Below are positions 1 to 6,564 of a stretch of 24,746 nucleotides of DNA, piece by piece; the first letter of the stretch is position 1, and each line of letters opens with the position of its first letter. The position numbers were made by a program, and so were the translations under genes. The notes under the pieces are model-generated. The model was not told the origin of the DNA. It saw only the letters and a program-made list of their open reading frames with translations, and did no database searches. This stretch comes from JAGXOF01 sp046545575 (lineage in GTDB: Bacteria; Chloroflexota; Dehalococcoidia; SZUA-161; SpSt-899), in assembly GCA_046545575.1 (NCBI GenBank), contig JBKGZM010000025.1, forward strand, positions 1 to 24,746, read 5' to 3'.

Positions 1-608
1 AGGTAGAGCCCCCTGTTAAGGGCATCGAGACCTACTGTGTGGAAGGGACGCCTGCTGATAGCGTCATCCTCGGGTTAAGGGTTCTTGCGAAGGAAGGTAT
101 CGATCTGGTTATGTCGGGGATTAACTATGGACTGAACCTGGGCAACGACGTCTTTATCTCGGGAACGGTAGGGGGAGCGCTCCAGGCACATTTCAACAAC
201 ATCCCTGCTGTTGCGCTTTCATGCGAGTTCGAGAATGGTGATGTGCACTTCGATCCTGCTGCAAGGCTGGCGAAGTCGCTGACAAAACACGTAAGCCAGA
301 ACGGTTTGCGATCGGGGACTTTGCTTAACATCAACTTCCCGCTCCTGACGTTTGGTGAAATCCAGGGCATAGAGCTTACCCGGATCGGGGGGAGAAGCTA
401 CAGGGACGAGGTCAGGAAAGGCAATGACGGGAGAAGAGAGTACTACTGGATTGTGCAGGAGAGAAGGGAATGGGACAATGAGGAGGGAACTGACATAGGG
501 GCGATACAGCAGCGGAAGATCTCGGTGACGCCGTTTCAAACCAACCTCACTGATTCTGGCCAGATTGATGCGCTTAATACTCTGTGTTCGTCGGTCTTCA
601 GTGAATAA
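1..608 (+). CDS. surE: 5'-nucleotidase SurE, C-terminal part (start outside window)
   Basis: SurE is a metal-dependent nucleoside 5'-monophosphate phosphatase active on stationary-phase and damaged nucleotides. The reading frame is open from base 3 and has no start here, so the N-terminus with the metal-binding DD pair lies upstream of the window. Visible family signatures are VKGIETYCVEGTPADSV, then SGINYGLNLGNDVFISGTVG, whose SGxN asparagine is a metal ligand, then IPAVALS. It ends with TAA at 606-608, only 3 nt before rnhB, so the two genes are probably cotranscribed. A GTG at 39 is in frame but lies inside the conserved region and should not be taken as the start. The identification is secure; the C-terminal half is diverged, as is usual in this family. 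Confidence 0.92.
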   Translation, partial: VEPPVKGIETYCVEGTPADSVILGLRVLAKEGIDLVMSGINYGLNLGNDVFISGTVGGALQAHFNNIPAVALSCEFENGDVHFDPAARLAKSLTKHVSQNGLRSGTLLNINFPLLTFGEIQGIELTRIGGRSYRDEVRKGNDGRREYYWIVQERREWDNEEGTDIGAIQQRKISVTPFQTNLTDSGQIDALNTLCSSVFSE

Positions 609-611
609 GCT

Positions 612-1235
612 ATGAACAGGCCGTCCTTCTCGTTGGAAGAGGTATTGTGGCGAGATGGATACAGGTGTGTCGCGGGGGTGGATGAGGTGGGGAGGGGGCC
701 ACTTGCCGGACCCGTGGTCGCTGCAGCAGTTGTTCTTTCCCGCGAGGAGAAGTCGTGGCTGTGGAAGCTCCGTGACAGTAAGGCGCTTACGCCCCGGAGG
801 CGCGAGTACCTTGCTTCGTGTATTCGGGGAGGGGCGGTGGTGGGAATAGGGGTTGTTCCTCCTGAGGAAATCGATAAGCACGGTATTCTTCCGTCAACAA
901 AGCTGGCGATGTCCTCCGCGATACGAGACCTCTCCTCTGTTCCGGACTATCTGCTTGTGGACGGGCTTACAATTCCCGATGTCAATCTCCCGGCCAGGGC
1001 CATCGTCAAAGGCGATAGCCTTTCCCTTTCCATCGCTGCTGCATCAATCGTGGCGAAAGTACATCGGGACCGCATCATGGTCGGGTATGAAGAAGACTAT
1101 CCCGGGTACGGATTCAGCCGTAACAAGGGCTATGCCACAGCCGAGCATGTAGCCACTTTACACAGGCTTGGATATTGCCCCATCCACCGCACCACCTTTG
1201 CCCCCGTTAACCACTGTTTGAGCCAGAGCACATGA
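612..1235 (+). CDS. rnhB: Ribonuclease HII
   Basis: RNase HII cuts the RNA strand of RNA-DNA hybrids and starts removal of single ribonucleotides from DNA, acting in the cytoplasm. The 207-residue length fits the family. The N-terminal block GVDEVGRGPLAGP supplies the catalytic Asp24 and Glu25. Asp117 in YLLVDGL and Asp135 in IVKGDSLSLSIAAASIVAKV complete the acidic set. The C-terminus carries the usual Y-G-F-x-x-N-K-G-Y block (YGFSRNKGYAT). It follows surE by 3 nt, and its stop overlaps the start of yraN in an ATGA, which indicates translational coupling. The rnhB-yraN pairing is common in bacteria. Confidence 0.96.
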   Translation: MNRPSFSLEEVLWRDGYRCVAGVDEVGRGPLAGPVVAAAVVLSREEKSWLWKLRDSKALTPRRREYLASCIRGGAVVGIGVVPPEEIDKHGILPSTKLAMSSAIRDLSSVPDYLLVDGLTIPDVNLPARAIVKGDSLSLSIAAASIVAKVHRDRIMVGYEEDYPGYGFSRNKGYATAEHVATLHRLGYCPIHRTTFAPVNHCLSQST

Positions 1236-1594
1236 CCCATCGTAGCAAGCTGGGAAGATTCGGGGAGAAGGTAGCCGGTGGCTACCTCCGCAGACACGGG
1301 TATAAGGTGCTGCAAACCAACTACCGCACACGCGCCGGAGAGATCGACATTGTGGCACAGAAGGGCGAGTACCTGGTGTTTGTCGAGGTGCGGACCAAGA
1401 GGGATACCGACTTCGGAACCCCTGAGGAATCAATCAGACAGTCCAAGAAGGAGAAGCTGGCAGCGCTGGCGGAGCTGTACATTCAGTCGCATGAGAGCTA
1501 CTCCTCCATGCCCTGGCGCATCGACGTAGTGGCAGTTGAGGTAAGGCAAGACGGAAAAGTCTCCCGAGTTGAACTCATTGAGAACGCGGTGTAA
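1232..1594 (+). CDS. yraN: YraN family protein (UPF0102), endonuclease-like
   Basis: This 120-residue protein belongs to UPF0102, a predicted restriction-endonuclease-like fold whose cellular job is not settled. The hallmarks are GRFGEKVAGGYLRRHGY near the N-terminus, then RTRAGEIDIVAQKGEYLVFVEVRTK, which holds the E-x-D ... E-V-x-x-K nuclease-type residues (E, D, E, K). The C-terminus has WRIDVVAVEV, as in most members. The ATG overlaps the rnhB stop by 4 nt. It is the last gene of this short operon, and no U-tract terminator is evident after it. Confidence 0.93.
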   Translation: MTHRSKLGRFGEKVAGGYLRRHGYKVLQTNYRTRAGEIDIVAQKGEYLVFVEVRTKRDTDFGTPEESIRQSKKEKLAALAELYIQSHESYSSMPWRIDVVAVEVRQDGKVSRVELIENAV

Positions 1595-1761
1595 CTGTTC
1601 TTCGCAGCCTTTTAGTCCAGCTAAAAAAGTGGTATCCTTTTCAGGGGCAGTTCAGGCAAGTACCACCCTCTGAGAGGGTGGTAAATCATGTAAGGGAGAT
1701 CTCCCGCGAGATACGGTTCACTTTCCTGTGAAAGGTCCCCACGCGCTGACGAACTCATAAC
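1595..1761 (+). other. Hairpin-rich intergenic region before MFS gene
   Basis: This 167-nt gap contains three strong potential stem-loops. A 9-bp stem with a 3-nt loop lies at 1662-1682 (ACCACCCTC/GAGGGTGGT). A 12-nt palindrome GGGAGATCTCCC lies at 1694-1705. A 5-bp stem CTTTC/GAAAG lies at 1721-1734. None is followed by a T-run, so they do not look like ordinary intrinsic terminators. They could be a structured leader of the transporter gene or a remnant of a mobile or intron-like RNA. I recognise no riboswitch class. Confidence 0.4.
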
Positions 1762-2997
1762 ATGCGAACTGACATATCATTGATTAACCCGAATAAGCCC
1801 TACTACAGATGGTACATATTGATGCTGGCCACGGCAATAAATGCCATGGCTGTGGGGGCGGCGAGAATGTGCCTGCCACCCCTGTTTCCGGAGATAACAA
1901 AATCCCTGAACATAAGCATAACCCAGATGATGACGGTGTGGGCAATGGACCCACTGGCCGGGATATTCGTGAGCCTGATAGCGGGACTGCTCATAGACCG
2001 GTTCGGGGTAAAGAGGACCCTGGCTGTGGCCTGCTTCCTGGCCGGTGCATTGGGCGCATTAAGGGGCCTCTCGGTGGGTTTTATCAGCATGGCAGCAACC
2101 ATGTTTATGTTTGGTATGCTGGTAGCCATGATGCCCACGCTGCTGCCAAAGGCTACAGCCATATGGTTCATAGGGAAACGGCTGGCGCTGGCAAACGGGG
2201 TGCTGGCATTTGGGATGTATGGCGGAGCTATGTTCGGGACAATGGCAAGTGCAACGGTATTTTCCCCTTTACTTGGCGGATGGAATTATGTCCTGCTTCT
2301 CTATGGTATACCACCTGTTGCACTTAGCCTGCTGTGGTTTACAACTGTCAGGGAACCGAATAAAGGTAAGGCTCAGACTACCAGAGTAAGTGAAGTCCCA
2401 CTTCGGGAAGCGATCTCACAGGTGGTCCGTATAAAAGGGATATGGATTCTTGGAGTAGTCTTTATGGGAGCAAATGGGGCTTTTAACTCAATGGGTGGGT
2501 ATTTGCCTACTTATCTTCGGGGAATCGGCTGGGATGCTGCCGCTGCCGATAGCGCCCTTACGCTTTTTATTGGTATGACCGCTGTAAGCTCCATTCCGAT
2601 GGGAATTCTATCCGATAGAATCGGTTCCAGGAAGACTGTGCTTGCCCCATCCCTGTTCCTGGTAGCTGTTACTTTTGGTGCAATTCCGTTCGTAGAGGGT
2701 TATGCAATATGGGTACTGATCATTGCAACTGGCCTCATGCGCGGAGGCATGTTCCCTCTTTTCACCTCTCTGGCGGTGGAGCAAAAAGGTGTTGGGGCAA
2801 GATACGCCGGAACCGCAGTAGGGGTGGTAAGTAGCCTTTCTATGGCTGGTGCCTTTGTCTTACCCCCTCTCGGTGGTGCTATTGCTGAAATCTACGGTGG
2901 AGGGGCAGCCCTTATAACCTGGGCAGCGCTGTCCATCCTGGCCTTAACAGGGTTTTTCTTTATCCGCGAAGCTCCACTGGAAACGGATAGAGCTTAA
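1762..2997 (+). CDS. MFS transporter (major facilitator superfamily)
   Basis: A 411-residue integral membrane protein with about 12 hydrophobic helices in two six-helix halves. The loop-2/3 motif A is clear in the first half (GLLIDRFGVKRTL, around residues 74-86) and repeats in the second half (GILSDRIGSRKTVL). A polar loop near residue 200 (REPNKGKAQTTR) separates the halves. Overall it resembles the CynX/NimT and oxalate/nitrate-type branches of bacterial MFS carriers, but the substrate cannot be read from the sequence. No clear Shine-Dalgarno precedes the ATG at 1762; the start was chosen because the first helix begins at about residue 17. It stands alone between yraN and a broken DUF3795 gene. 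Confidence 0.9.
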   Translation: MRTDISLINPNKPYYRWYILMLATAINAMAVGAARMCLPPLFPEITKSLNISITQMMTVWAMDPLAGIFVSLIAGLLIDRFGVKRTLAVACFLAGALGALRGLSVGFISMAATMFMFGMLVAMMPTLLPKATAIWFIGKRLALANGVLAFGMYGGAMFGTMASATVFSPLLGGWNYVLLLYGIPPVALSLLWFTTVREPNKGKAQTTRVSEVPLREAISQVVRIKGIWILGVVFMGANGAFNSMGGYLPTYLRGIGWDAAAADSALTLFIGMTAVSSIPMGILSDRIGSRKTVLAPSLFLVAVTFGAIPFVEGYAIWVLIIATGLMRGGMFPLFTSLAVEQKGVGARYAGTAVGVVSSLSMAGAFVLPPLGGAIAEIYGGGAALITWAALSILALTGFFFIREAPLETDRA

Positions 2998-3042
2998 AGA
3001 TCACGTGAACTATAGTTGGATACCGTGTCAAATCCACTAACA

Positions 3043-3269
3043 TTATACGGTCACTTCTTCTCCGCATTTACTACACCTGTAGTGATGGAAATGGACGGTC
3101 CCTCCACAGTAAGTGACCATCTTTCTCTCTGATACTCGAGATAATCCTCCAATCCCATTTCCTTCATCTTTTGGAAAATCTGCGGGATCTCGTGTCTGTA
3201 TTTGAATCTCGGATCTCCGGGGTGGCTATCGAGGAGTTTATCCCTGATTTTCTGGCATGGAAATTCACT
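3043..3269 (-). pseudogene. DUF3795 remnant, 5'-truncated and frameshifted
   Basis: Read on the minus strand, the frame starting at 3269 encodes PCQKIRDKLLDSHPGDPRF, then KYRHEIPQIFQKMKEMGLE, then EDYLEYQRERW. This is the typical C-terminal half of DUF3795 proteins. Immediately after that Trp (codon 3119-3117) the frame is lost. A different frame continues with TYCGGTVHFHHYRCSKCGEE and stops at TAA 3045-3043; this is the family's zinc-ribbon tail. A single-base deletion around 3113-3120 explains the switch. The N-terminal cysteine-rich half is missing and no start codon exists, since an in-frame stop lies just upstream. Family assignment is from remembered motifs and moderately sure; the frame break is directly visible. 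Confidence 0.65.
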
Positions 3270-3281
3270 CTATCCATTCTC

Positions 3282-3298
3282 GACCGGGTTCCCCGGTC
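3282..3298. repeat. Small hairpin after the DUF169 gene
   Basis: GACCGGG and CCCGGTC form a 7-bp stem with a 3-nt loop 5 bases beyond the stop of the minus-strand DUF169 gene. On that strand no U-run follows, so it is at best a weak terminator or an mRNA 3'-end stabiliser. Confidence 0.4.
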
Positions 3299-3302
3299 TT
3301 GC

Positions 3303-4061
3303 TTATTGCCCGCCGTACTCACGGGCCAGTTCGGCGAATATTCCTTTACGCCGCTCCAGAAACTTCTCCCTGCTGCCATCCTTGTATGCGGGAAGCTCCC
3401 ATTCCATTTTCTCCAGGTTTTGTGTAATCGTGGGTATCCAGTCATACGGGATTGAGAAGAGAAGCATTCCCTCGGGATATACCCGTCTTCCTTTCAAGCC
3501 GAGGGTCAGCCCGGTGGTTATGTAATTGACCTTGCCCTCCAGGAATGGGTAAGCGAAAATGTAGGCGCATGCGCCGCCTGAAATCGCCTTGCTGGACCAT
3601 AGTTCGCCGGTCGAATAGCTCATTGCTCTGAGCACGATCTCAGCCTGGCTAGTATTGGCTAGAATGAAGAAAAGGTCAGGCTGGAAGTTTATATATTCCA
3701 GCGGAGAGAAAATGACGTAGCTAATGTTGCCCGGCGGGAGTTTCGGCGATTCCCTGGCCAGCCTTTCGTTGACGCGTGCCTCTTCATAGATGCCCCATTT
3801 GACTCCCAGTTCCCCGCCTCCCGGGATCGGCTGAGGGGCAACCATTCCCAATATCATCGCACCCGCGCAGTCCTCGTTATCCTTGTCGATGTAGAACGGC
3901 TTGCCTCTTTGCTGGGCCTCATTCATCATTTCACATAGGGCCATTTGTTTGTCGAGCCGTTCAATTCCTTCCGGTCTAACGCGCAGGAATTTGACGCCCA
4001 CGGGCGGCTTATCGAAGTTGAATTTTCTGTAGATGGACAGGTCGGTCTCTAATGGTTTCAC
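3303..4061 (-). CDS. DUF169 domain protein, function unknown
   Basis: A 252-residue soluble protein with the DUF169 layout. The N-terminus has KPPVGVKFLR, as in the family's PVAVKF block. Three cysteine sites follow, in MALCEMM, EDCAGAMILG and SGGACAYIFAYP. The C-terminus has LTLGLKGRR and GMLLFSIPYDW. The conserved cysteines suggest a metal or redox role, but no biochemical function is established for the family. The start is GTG at 4061-4059, supported by an AAAGGAG Shine-Dalgarno 6 nt upstream. It has a -10 box upstream and is transcribed alone, away from the pheS terminator. Confidence 0.85.
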   Translation of the reverse strand: MKPLETDLSIYRKFNFDKPPVGVKFLRVRPEGIERLDKQMALCEMMNEAQQRGKPFYIDKDNEDCAGAMILGMVAPQPIPGGGELGVKWGIYEEARVNERLARESPKLPPGNISYVIFSPLEYINFQPDLFFILANTSQAEIVLRAMSYSTGELWSSKAISGGACAYIFAYPFLEGKVNYITTGLTLGLKGRRVYPEGMLLFSIPYDWIPTITQNLEKMEWELPAYKDGSREKFLERRKGIFAELAREYGGQ

Positions 4062-4101
4062 AATAGTCTCCTTTCGTAACCAGATAGTGTAATCGTTACG
4101 T

Positions 4102-4131
4102 ATTATAGCAGAGTGCGGGACTCGGAGCGAA
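4102..4131 (-). promoter_or_regulatory. Probable promoter of the DUF169 gene
   Basis: On the minus strand a perfect -10 TATAAT (4107-4102) lies about 40 nt before the GTG start. A weak -35 TTCGCT (4131-4126) lies 18 nt upstream of it. The -10 carries the call; the -35 matches consensus at only three positions. Confidence 0.45.
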
Positions 4132-4190
4132 CGGTATGCGGATGCGGGGTCAGGTGAACTCGCGTAGGCACAGTCGGCTGCAAATCAAAT

Positions 4191-4220
4191 TTGACTTTTG
4201 GGACTCGGTTTTGCTATAAT
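4191..4220 (+). promoter_or_regulatory. Near-consensus sigma-70 promoter facing a terminator
   Basis: TTGACT (4191-4196) and TATAAT (4215-4220) are separated by 18 nt. Transcription should start near 4227, only a few bases before the 34-bp palindrome at 4232-4265. No plus-strand gene follows; the DNA beyond is the antisense of pheS. The promoter uses the same hexamers and spacing as the infC promoter at 6535-6564. Confidence 0.6.
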
Positions 4221-4231
4221 AATCCTAGAAC

Positions 4232-4267
4232 AAAAAGAGAGGCCTTTTAAAAGGCCTCTCTTTTTTT
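4232..4267. terminator. Bidirectional intrinsic terminator (perfect palindrome)
   Basis: Bases 4232-4265 are a perfect 34-bp inverted repeat: five A, then GAGAGGCC flanked by TTTT/AAAA, then the mirror ending in a T-run. The GC-rich core GAGAGGCC/GGCCTCTC with terminal A and T runs makes a rho-independent terminator on both strands. It lies 30 bp beyond the pheS stop, so its main role is to end the thrS-infC-rpmI-rplT-pheS transcript. On the plus strand it would end anything from the 4191 promoter. Confidence 0.88.
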
Positions 4268-4296
4268 ATGCCTTCCCAAGACGTGTGGGCGCGGTA

Positions 4297-5349
4297 CTAG
4301 AACTGCTGGAGGAAGCGGACGTCGTTGTTGTAGAAGAGCCGGATATCATTGATGCCGTACATGAGCATGGGGATGCGCTCCAGTCCGATGCCGAAGGCGA
4401 AGCCGGTGTACACATCCGGGTCGTAGCCGACCCATCTGAGAACATCGGGATGGCTCATGCCAGCGCCCAGTATCTCGATCCACCCATCCCCGCCGCACAC
4501 GGAACACCCTTCTCCGTGGCAGATGAAGCAGTCGATGGCTACTTCAACACCAGGCTCCACGAAGGGAAAGTAGTCACAGCGAAAGCGGATCTTCCGCTCC
4601 TCCCCGAAGAGCTTGCGCGCGAACTCGTAGAGCGTGCCCTTGAGGTCGGCCATCGTTATCCCCTTATCAACGGCCAGTCCTTCGATCTGGTAGAACATTG
4701 ACTCGTGGGTTGTGTCAGTGGCCTCATATCGATAGCACTTGCCGGGCATGATCGCACGGATGGGAGGGTCCCTTCTCTCCATGAACCTGATCTCCATCGG
4801 AGATGTGTGGGTGCGGAGCAGCATGGGCCTTTCGCCATTTTCATCCGTGTAGTCTATCCACAGGGTGTCCCACATATCGCGGGCGGGGTGGCCCTTGGGC
4901 ATGTTCAACGCCTCGAAGTTATAGGAGTCCCACTCCACCTCCGGCCCTTCGATGATTTCGAACCCCATACTAGCGAAGATGTTACATGCCCGGCGCAGGA
5001 TCTTTGTCGTCGGGTGAGTACGACCGAGTTGGATGGGATAGCCCGGGAGGGTCACATCGATTCGGGATTCCTCGAGTTTTCTTTCCAGTTCCGCTTGCTT
5101 GAGGGATTCCTCTTTCTCTGAGAATTTCTCCTGCAGAAGCGACTTGAGCTGGTTGGCCTTGCTCCCTACCTCGCGCCTCTCCTCGACGGGTAACTGGGAA
5201 AGGCCTCGCAACATTTGGGTAAGAGCACCCTTTCTGCCGAGATAGGCAACGCGCCAGTTTTCCAGCTCCTTGAGGTTGTTGATGGTGTCGAGTTTTCCCA
5301 GTGCCTCGGACTGTATTTGTTCTAACTGCTTTGTATTTTCAGTTTCCAT
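4297..5349 (-). CDS. pheS: Phenylalanyl-tRNA synthetase alpha subunit
   Basis: The catalytic alpha subunit of the alpha2-beta2 class II synthetase that charges tRNA-Phe. Its 350 residues match the family. An N-terminal coiled-coil region (about 1-90) contains AYLGRKGALTQMLRGL. The class II core includes HPTTKILRR, LLRTHTSPMEIRFM, motif 2 PGKCYRYEATDTTHESMF and motif 3 GFAFGIGLERIPMLMYGI. A cysteine-bearing insertion (CFICHGEGCSVCGGDGW) precedes EILGAGMSHP, as in many PheS proteins. It is the last gene of the thrS-infC-rpmI-rplT block. The partner pheT is not adjacent, because a strong terminator follows directly. The ATG at 5349 has no clear Shine-Dalgarno, and a short palindromic repeat sits 12 nt upstream. 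Confidence 0.97.
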   Translation of the reverse strand: METENTKQLEQIQSEALGKLDTINNLKELENWRVAYLGRKGALTQMLRGLSQLPVEERREVGSKANQLKSLLQEKFSEKEESLKQAELERKLEESRIDVTLPGYPIQLGRTHPTTKILRRACNIFASMGFEIIEGPEVEWDSYNFEALNMPKGHPARDMWDTLWIDYTDENGERPMLLRTHTSPMEIRFMERRDPPIRAIMPGKCYRYEATDTTHESMFYQIEGLAVDKGITMADLKGTLYEFARKLFGEERKIRFRCDYFPFVEPGVEVAIDCFICHGEGCSVCGGDGWIEILGAGMSHPDVLRWVGYDPDVYTGFAFGIGLERIPMLMYGINDIRLFYNNDVRFLQQF

Positions 5350-5361
5350 ATGCTAAGCGAA

Positions 5362-5386
5362 ATCGCGGTCTGGAGACCGCTTCTAC
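5362..5386. repeat. 25-nt dispersed palindromic repeat, copy 1
   Basis: This sequence lies in the 61-nt rplT-pheS gap and matches 15167-15191 at 24 of 25 positions. Its core GCGGTCTGGAGACCGC folds into a 7-bp stem. It separates pheS from any upstream Shine-Dalgarno sequence. Confidence 0.75.
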
Positions 5387-5410
5387 AGTAGTGGTTGGAG
5401 CGGTGCTGTG

Positions 5411-5764
5411 CTAGGTTGACCCTTTGGCGACCTCGGCGATTTGAGAGAAGGCTTTGGGGTCTCGCACTGCCATATCCGCAAGCATCTTGCGGTCGATCTG
5501 TACTCCAGCTTCGCGGAGACCGTGCATTAGAGCGCTGTATGATAGCCCTTCTTGCCGCGCCGCAGCGTTAATGCGTGTTATCCAGAGTCGGCGCATGTCG
5601 CCTTTACGCTCCCGCCGGTGGCGGTAAGCATGGCTCAGGGCATGGAGCATCGACTCATGGGCTGTCTTATAACGGGTATGTTTGGTTGCCTTATGTCCCT
5701 TTGTGGATTTTACAACCTTATTGTGTCGATGTTTCGTAGTTGGTCCACTCTTGACTCGTGGCAT
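5411..5764 (-). CDS. rplT: 50S ribosomal protein L20
   Basis: L20 binds 23S rRNA early in 50S assembly. The 117-residue basic protein starts MPRVKSG and has YKTAHESMLHALSHAYRHRR, KGDMRRLWITRINAAAR and YSALMHGLREAGVQIDRKML, all diagnostic. A good Shine-Dalgarno (AAAGGAG) precedes the ATG by 5 nt. It lies 10 nt after rpmI in the standard infC-rpmI-rplT order. In enterobacteria and Bacillus this operon is autoregulated through L20 or leader RNA; no equivalent structure was identified here. Confidence 0.97.
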   Translation of the reverse strand: MPRVKSGPTTKHRHNKVVKSTKGHKATKHTRYKTAHESMLHALSHAYRHRRERKGDMRRLWITRINAAARQEGLSYSALMHGLREAGVQIDRKMLADMAVRDPKAFSQIAEVAKGST

Positions 5765-5774
5765 ATCCGCTCCT

Positions 5775-5975
5775 TTACTTCCTCAATCCCGGGACTTTCT
5801 GCATCCTTTTCTTGTCTGAAGGATGCATTTCGATGTTCTTGCTATACAATTTCTTCGTCCTCTTATGTTTCTTGCGGCGGAGGTGACTTCCACCGATTTT
5901 GGAATGCATAACCCTTCCGCTGCCGGTTACATGTATTCGGCGTTTAAGCGCTTTCCGCGTCTTAAGTTTTGGCAT
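5775..5975 (-). CDS. rpmI: 50S ribosomal protein L35
   Basis: A 66-residue, very basic large-subunit protein. MPKLKTRKALKRRIHVTGSG at the start and HLRRKKHKRTKKL in the middle are the L35 signature. It overlaps the end of infC by 14 nt, with its Shine-Dalgarno AAGGAG inside the infC coding sequence, so the two are translationally coupled. rplT follows after 10 nt. Confidence 0.96.
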   Translation of the reverse strand: MPKLKTRKALKRRIHVTGSGRVMHSKIGGSHLRRKKHKRTKKLYSKNIEMHPSDKKRMQKVPGLRK

Positions 5976-6501
5976 GTTGCTCCTTCTTCCCTTGTTTCAT
6001 AGGTGACAGAATGACATTCATGGTGCGGCCTTCCATCATCATGGAACGTTCAACCTTACCCTGCTCACTCACAGACTCGATTACCTTCTCCAATATCTCC
6101 TTTCCCAGTTGAGGGTGGATTATCTCCCGTCCGCGGAACATAACCGTAACTTTAACCTTATCCCCACCCTCAAGCAGCTTCTTCACCGAACGTGTTTTAG
6201 AATCGATATCGTGCTGTCCGATCTTGGGACGGAATCTTACTTCCTTCAGTTCGGCTGCCTTGTTGCTTTTGCTGGATTTCCGTTCCTTCTTGGCCTGATC
6301 ATACATGAACTTGCCGAAATCCAGCATCCGGCACACGGGCGGCTGTGCGGTCGGAGCTACTTCCACAAGATCCAGATTCTTCTCCCTTGCCCTCTGGAGG
6401 GCTTCCTTCGTGGGAACCACTCCAACCTGCTCCCCGGTGTCGGTAATCAACCGCACTTGCGCGGATCTTATCCCTTCATTTGTACGATACCTTTTTGCTA
6501 T
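5962..6501 (-). CDS. infC: Translation initiation factor IF-3, probable AUA start
   Basis: IF-3 binds the 30S subunit, blocks premature 50S joining and checks the start codon. The N-domain (VRLITDTGEQVGVVP, LDLVEVAP, PPVCRMLDFGKF) and C-domain (KEVRFRPKIGQHDIDSK, VKVTVMFRGREIIHP) are intact. The first standard start codon, GTG at 6456, would remove the conserved RTNEGIRSAQ leader segment. The frame stays open upstream to a stop, without any ATG, GTG or TTG. The only well-placed initiator is ATA at 6501-6499, exactly 5 nt after AAGGAGG, giving about 179 residues beginning (M)AKRYRTNEGIR. Rare start codons in infC (AUU in E. coli) serve IF-3 autoregulation, so the AUA is plausible; this part is inference. 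Confidence 0.95.
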   Translation of the reverse strand: MAKRYRTNEGIRSAQVRLITDTGEQVGVVPTKEALQRAREKNLDLVEVAPTAQPPVCRMLDFGKFMYDQAKKERKSSKSNKAAELKEVRFRPKIGQHDIDSKTRSVKKLLEGGDKVKVTVMFRGREIIHPQLGKEILEKVIESVSEQGKVERSMMMEGRTMNVILSPMKQGKKEQHAKT

Positions 6502-6506
6502 CCTGC

Positions 6507-6513
6507 CCTCCTT
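6507..6513 (-). promoter_or_regulatory. Shine-Dalgarno deciding the infC AUA start
   Basis: AAGGAGG on the minus strand is the strongest ribosome binding site near infC. Five nucleotides separate it from ATA 6501-6499. It is 50 nt from the GTG at 6456, far too distant to serve that codon. Confidence 0.7.
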
Positions 6514-6534
6514 ATGTTATGTTACTGTTTATTA

Positions 6535-6564
6535 ATTATAACCTCCGCCCAGAGGGGAAGTCAA
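6535..6564 (-). promoter_or_regulatory. Promoter of infC-rpmI-rplT-pheS
   Basis: On the minus strand TTGACT (6564-6559) and TATAAT (6540-6535) are spaced by 18 nt. The -35 overlaps the last codons of thrS. Predicted transcription start is near 6528, giving a leader of about 27 nt that holds the infC Shine-Dalgarno. This would let the ribosomal protein genes be expressed apart from thrS. Confidence 0.65.

Noticed and set aside
219..881. Long minus-strand open frame (220 codons) across surE and rnhB
   Set aside because: It is antisense to two well-identified genes, and its product is rich in Arg, Pro and Ser with no domain-like pattern.
1694..1740. Possible group II intron end
   Set aside because: A short ACGGTTC-like stretch recalls intron domain V, but the paired half and the bulged stem are missing and no reverse transcriptase is near.
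4198..4701. Plus-strand open frame starting at the 4191 promoter
   Set aside because: It runs through the terminator palindrome and then reads antisense to pheS; composition and lack of a ribosome site argue against a gene.
6454..6456. GTG 6456 as the infC start
   Set aside because: It has no Shine-Dalgarno and would cut off conserved IF-3 residues that are encoded in frame upstream.
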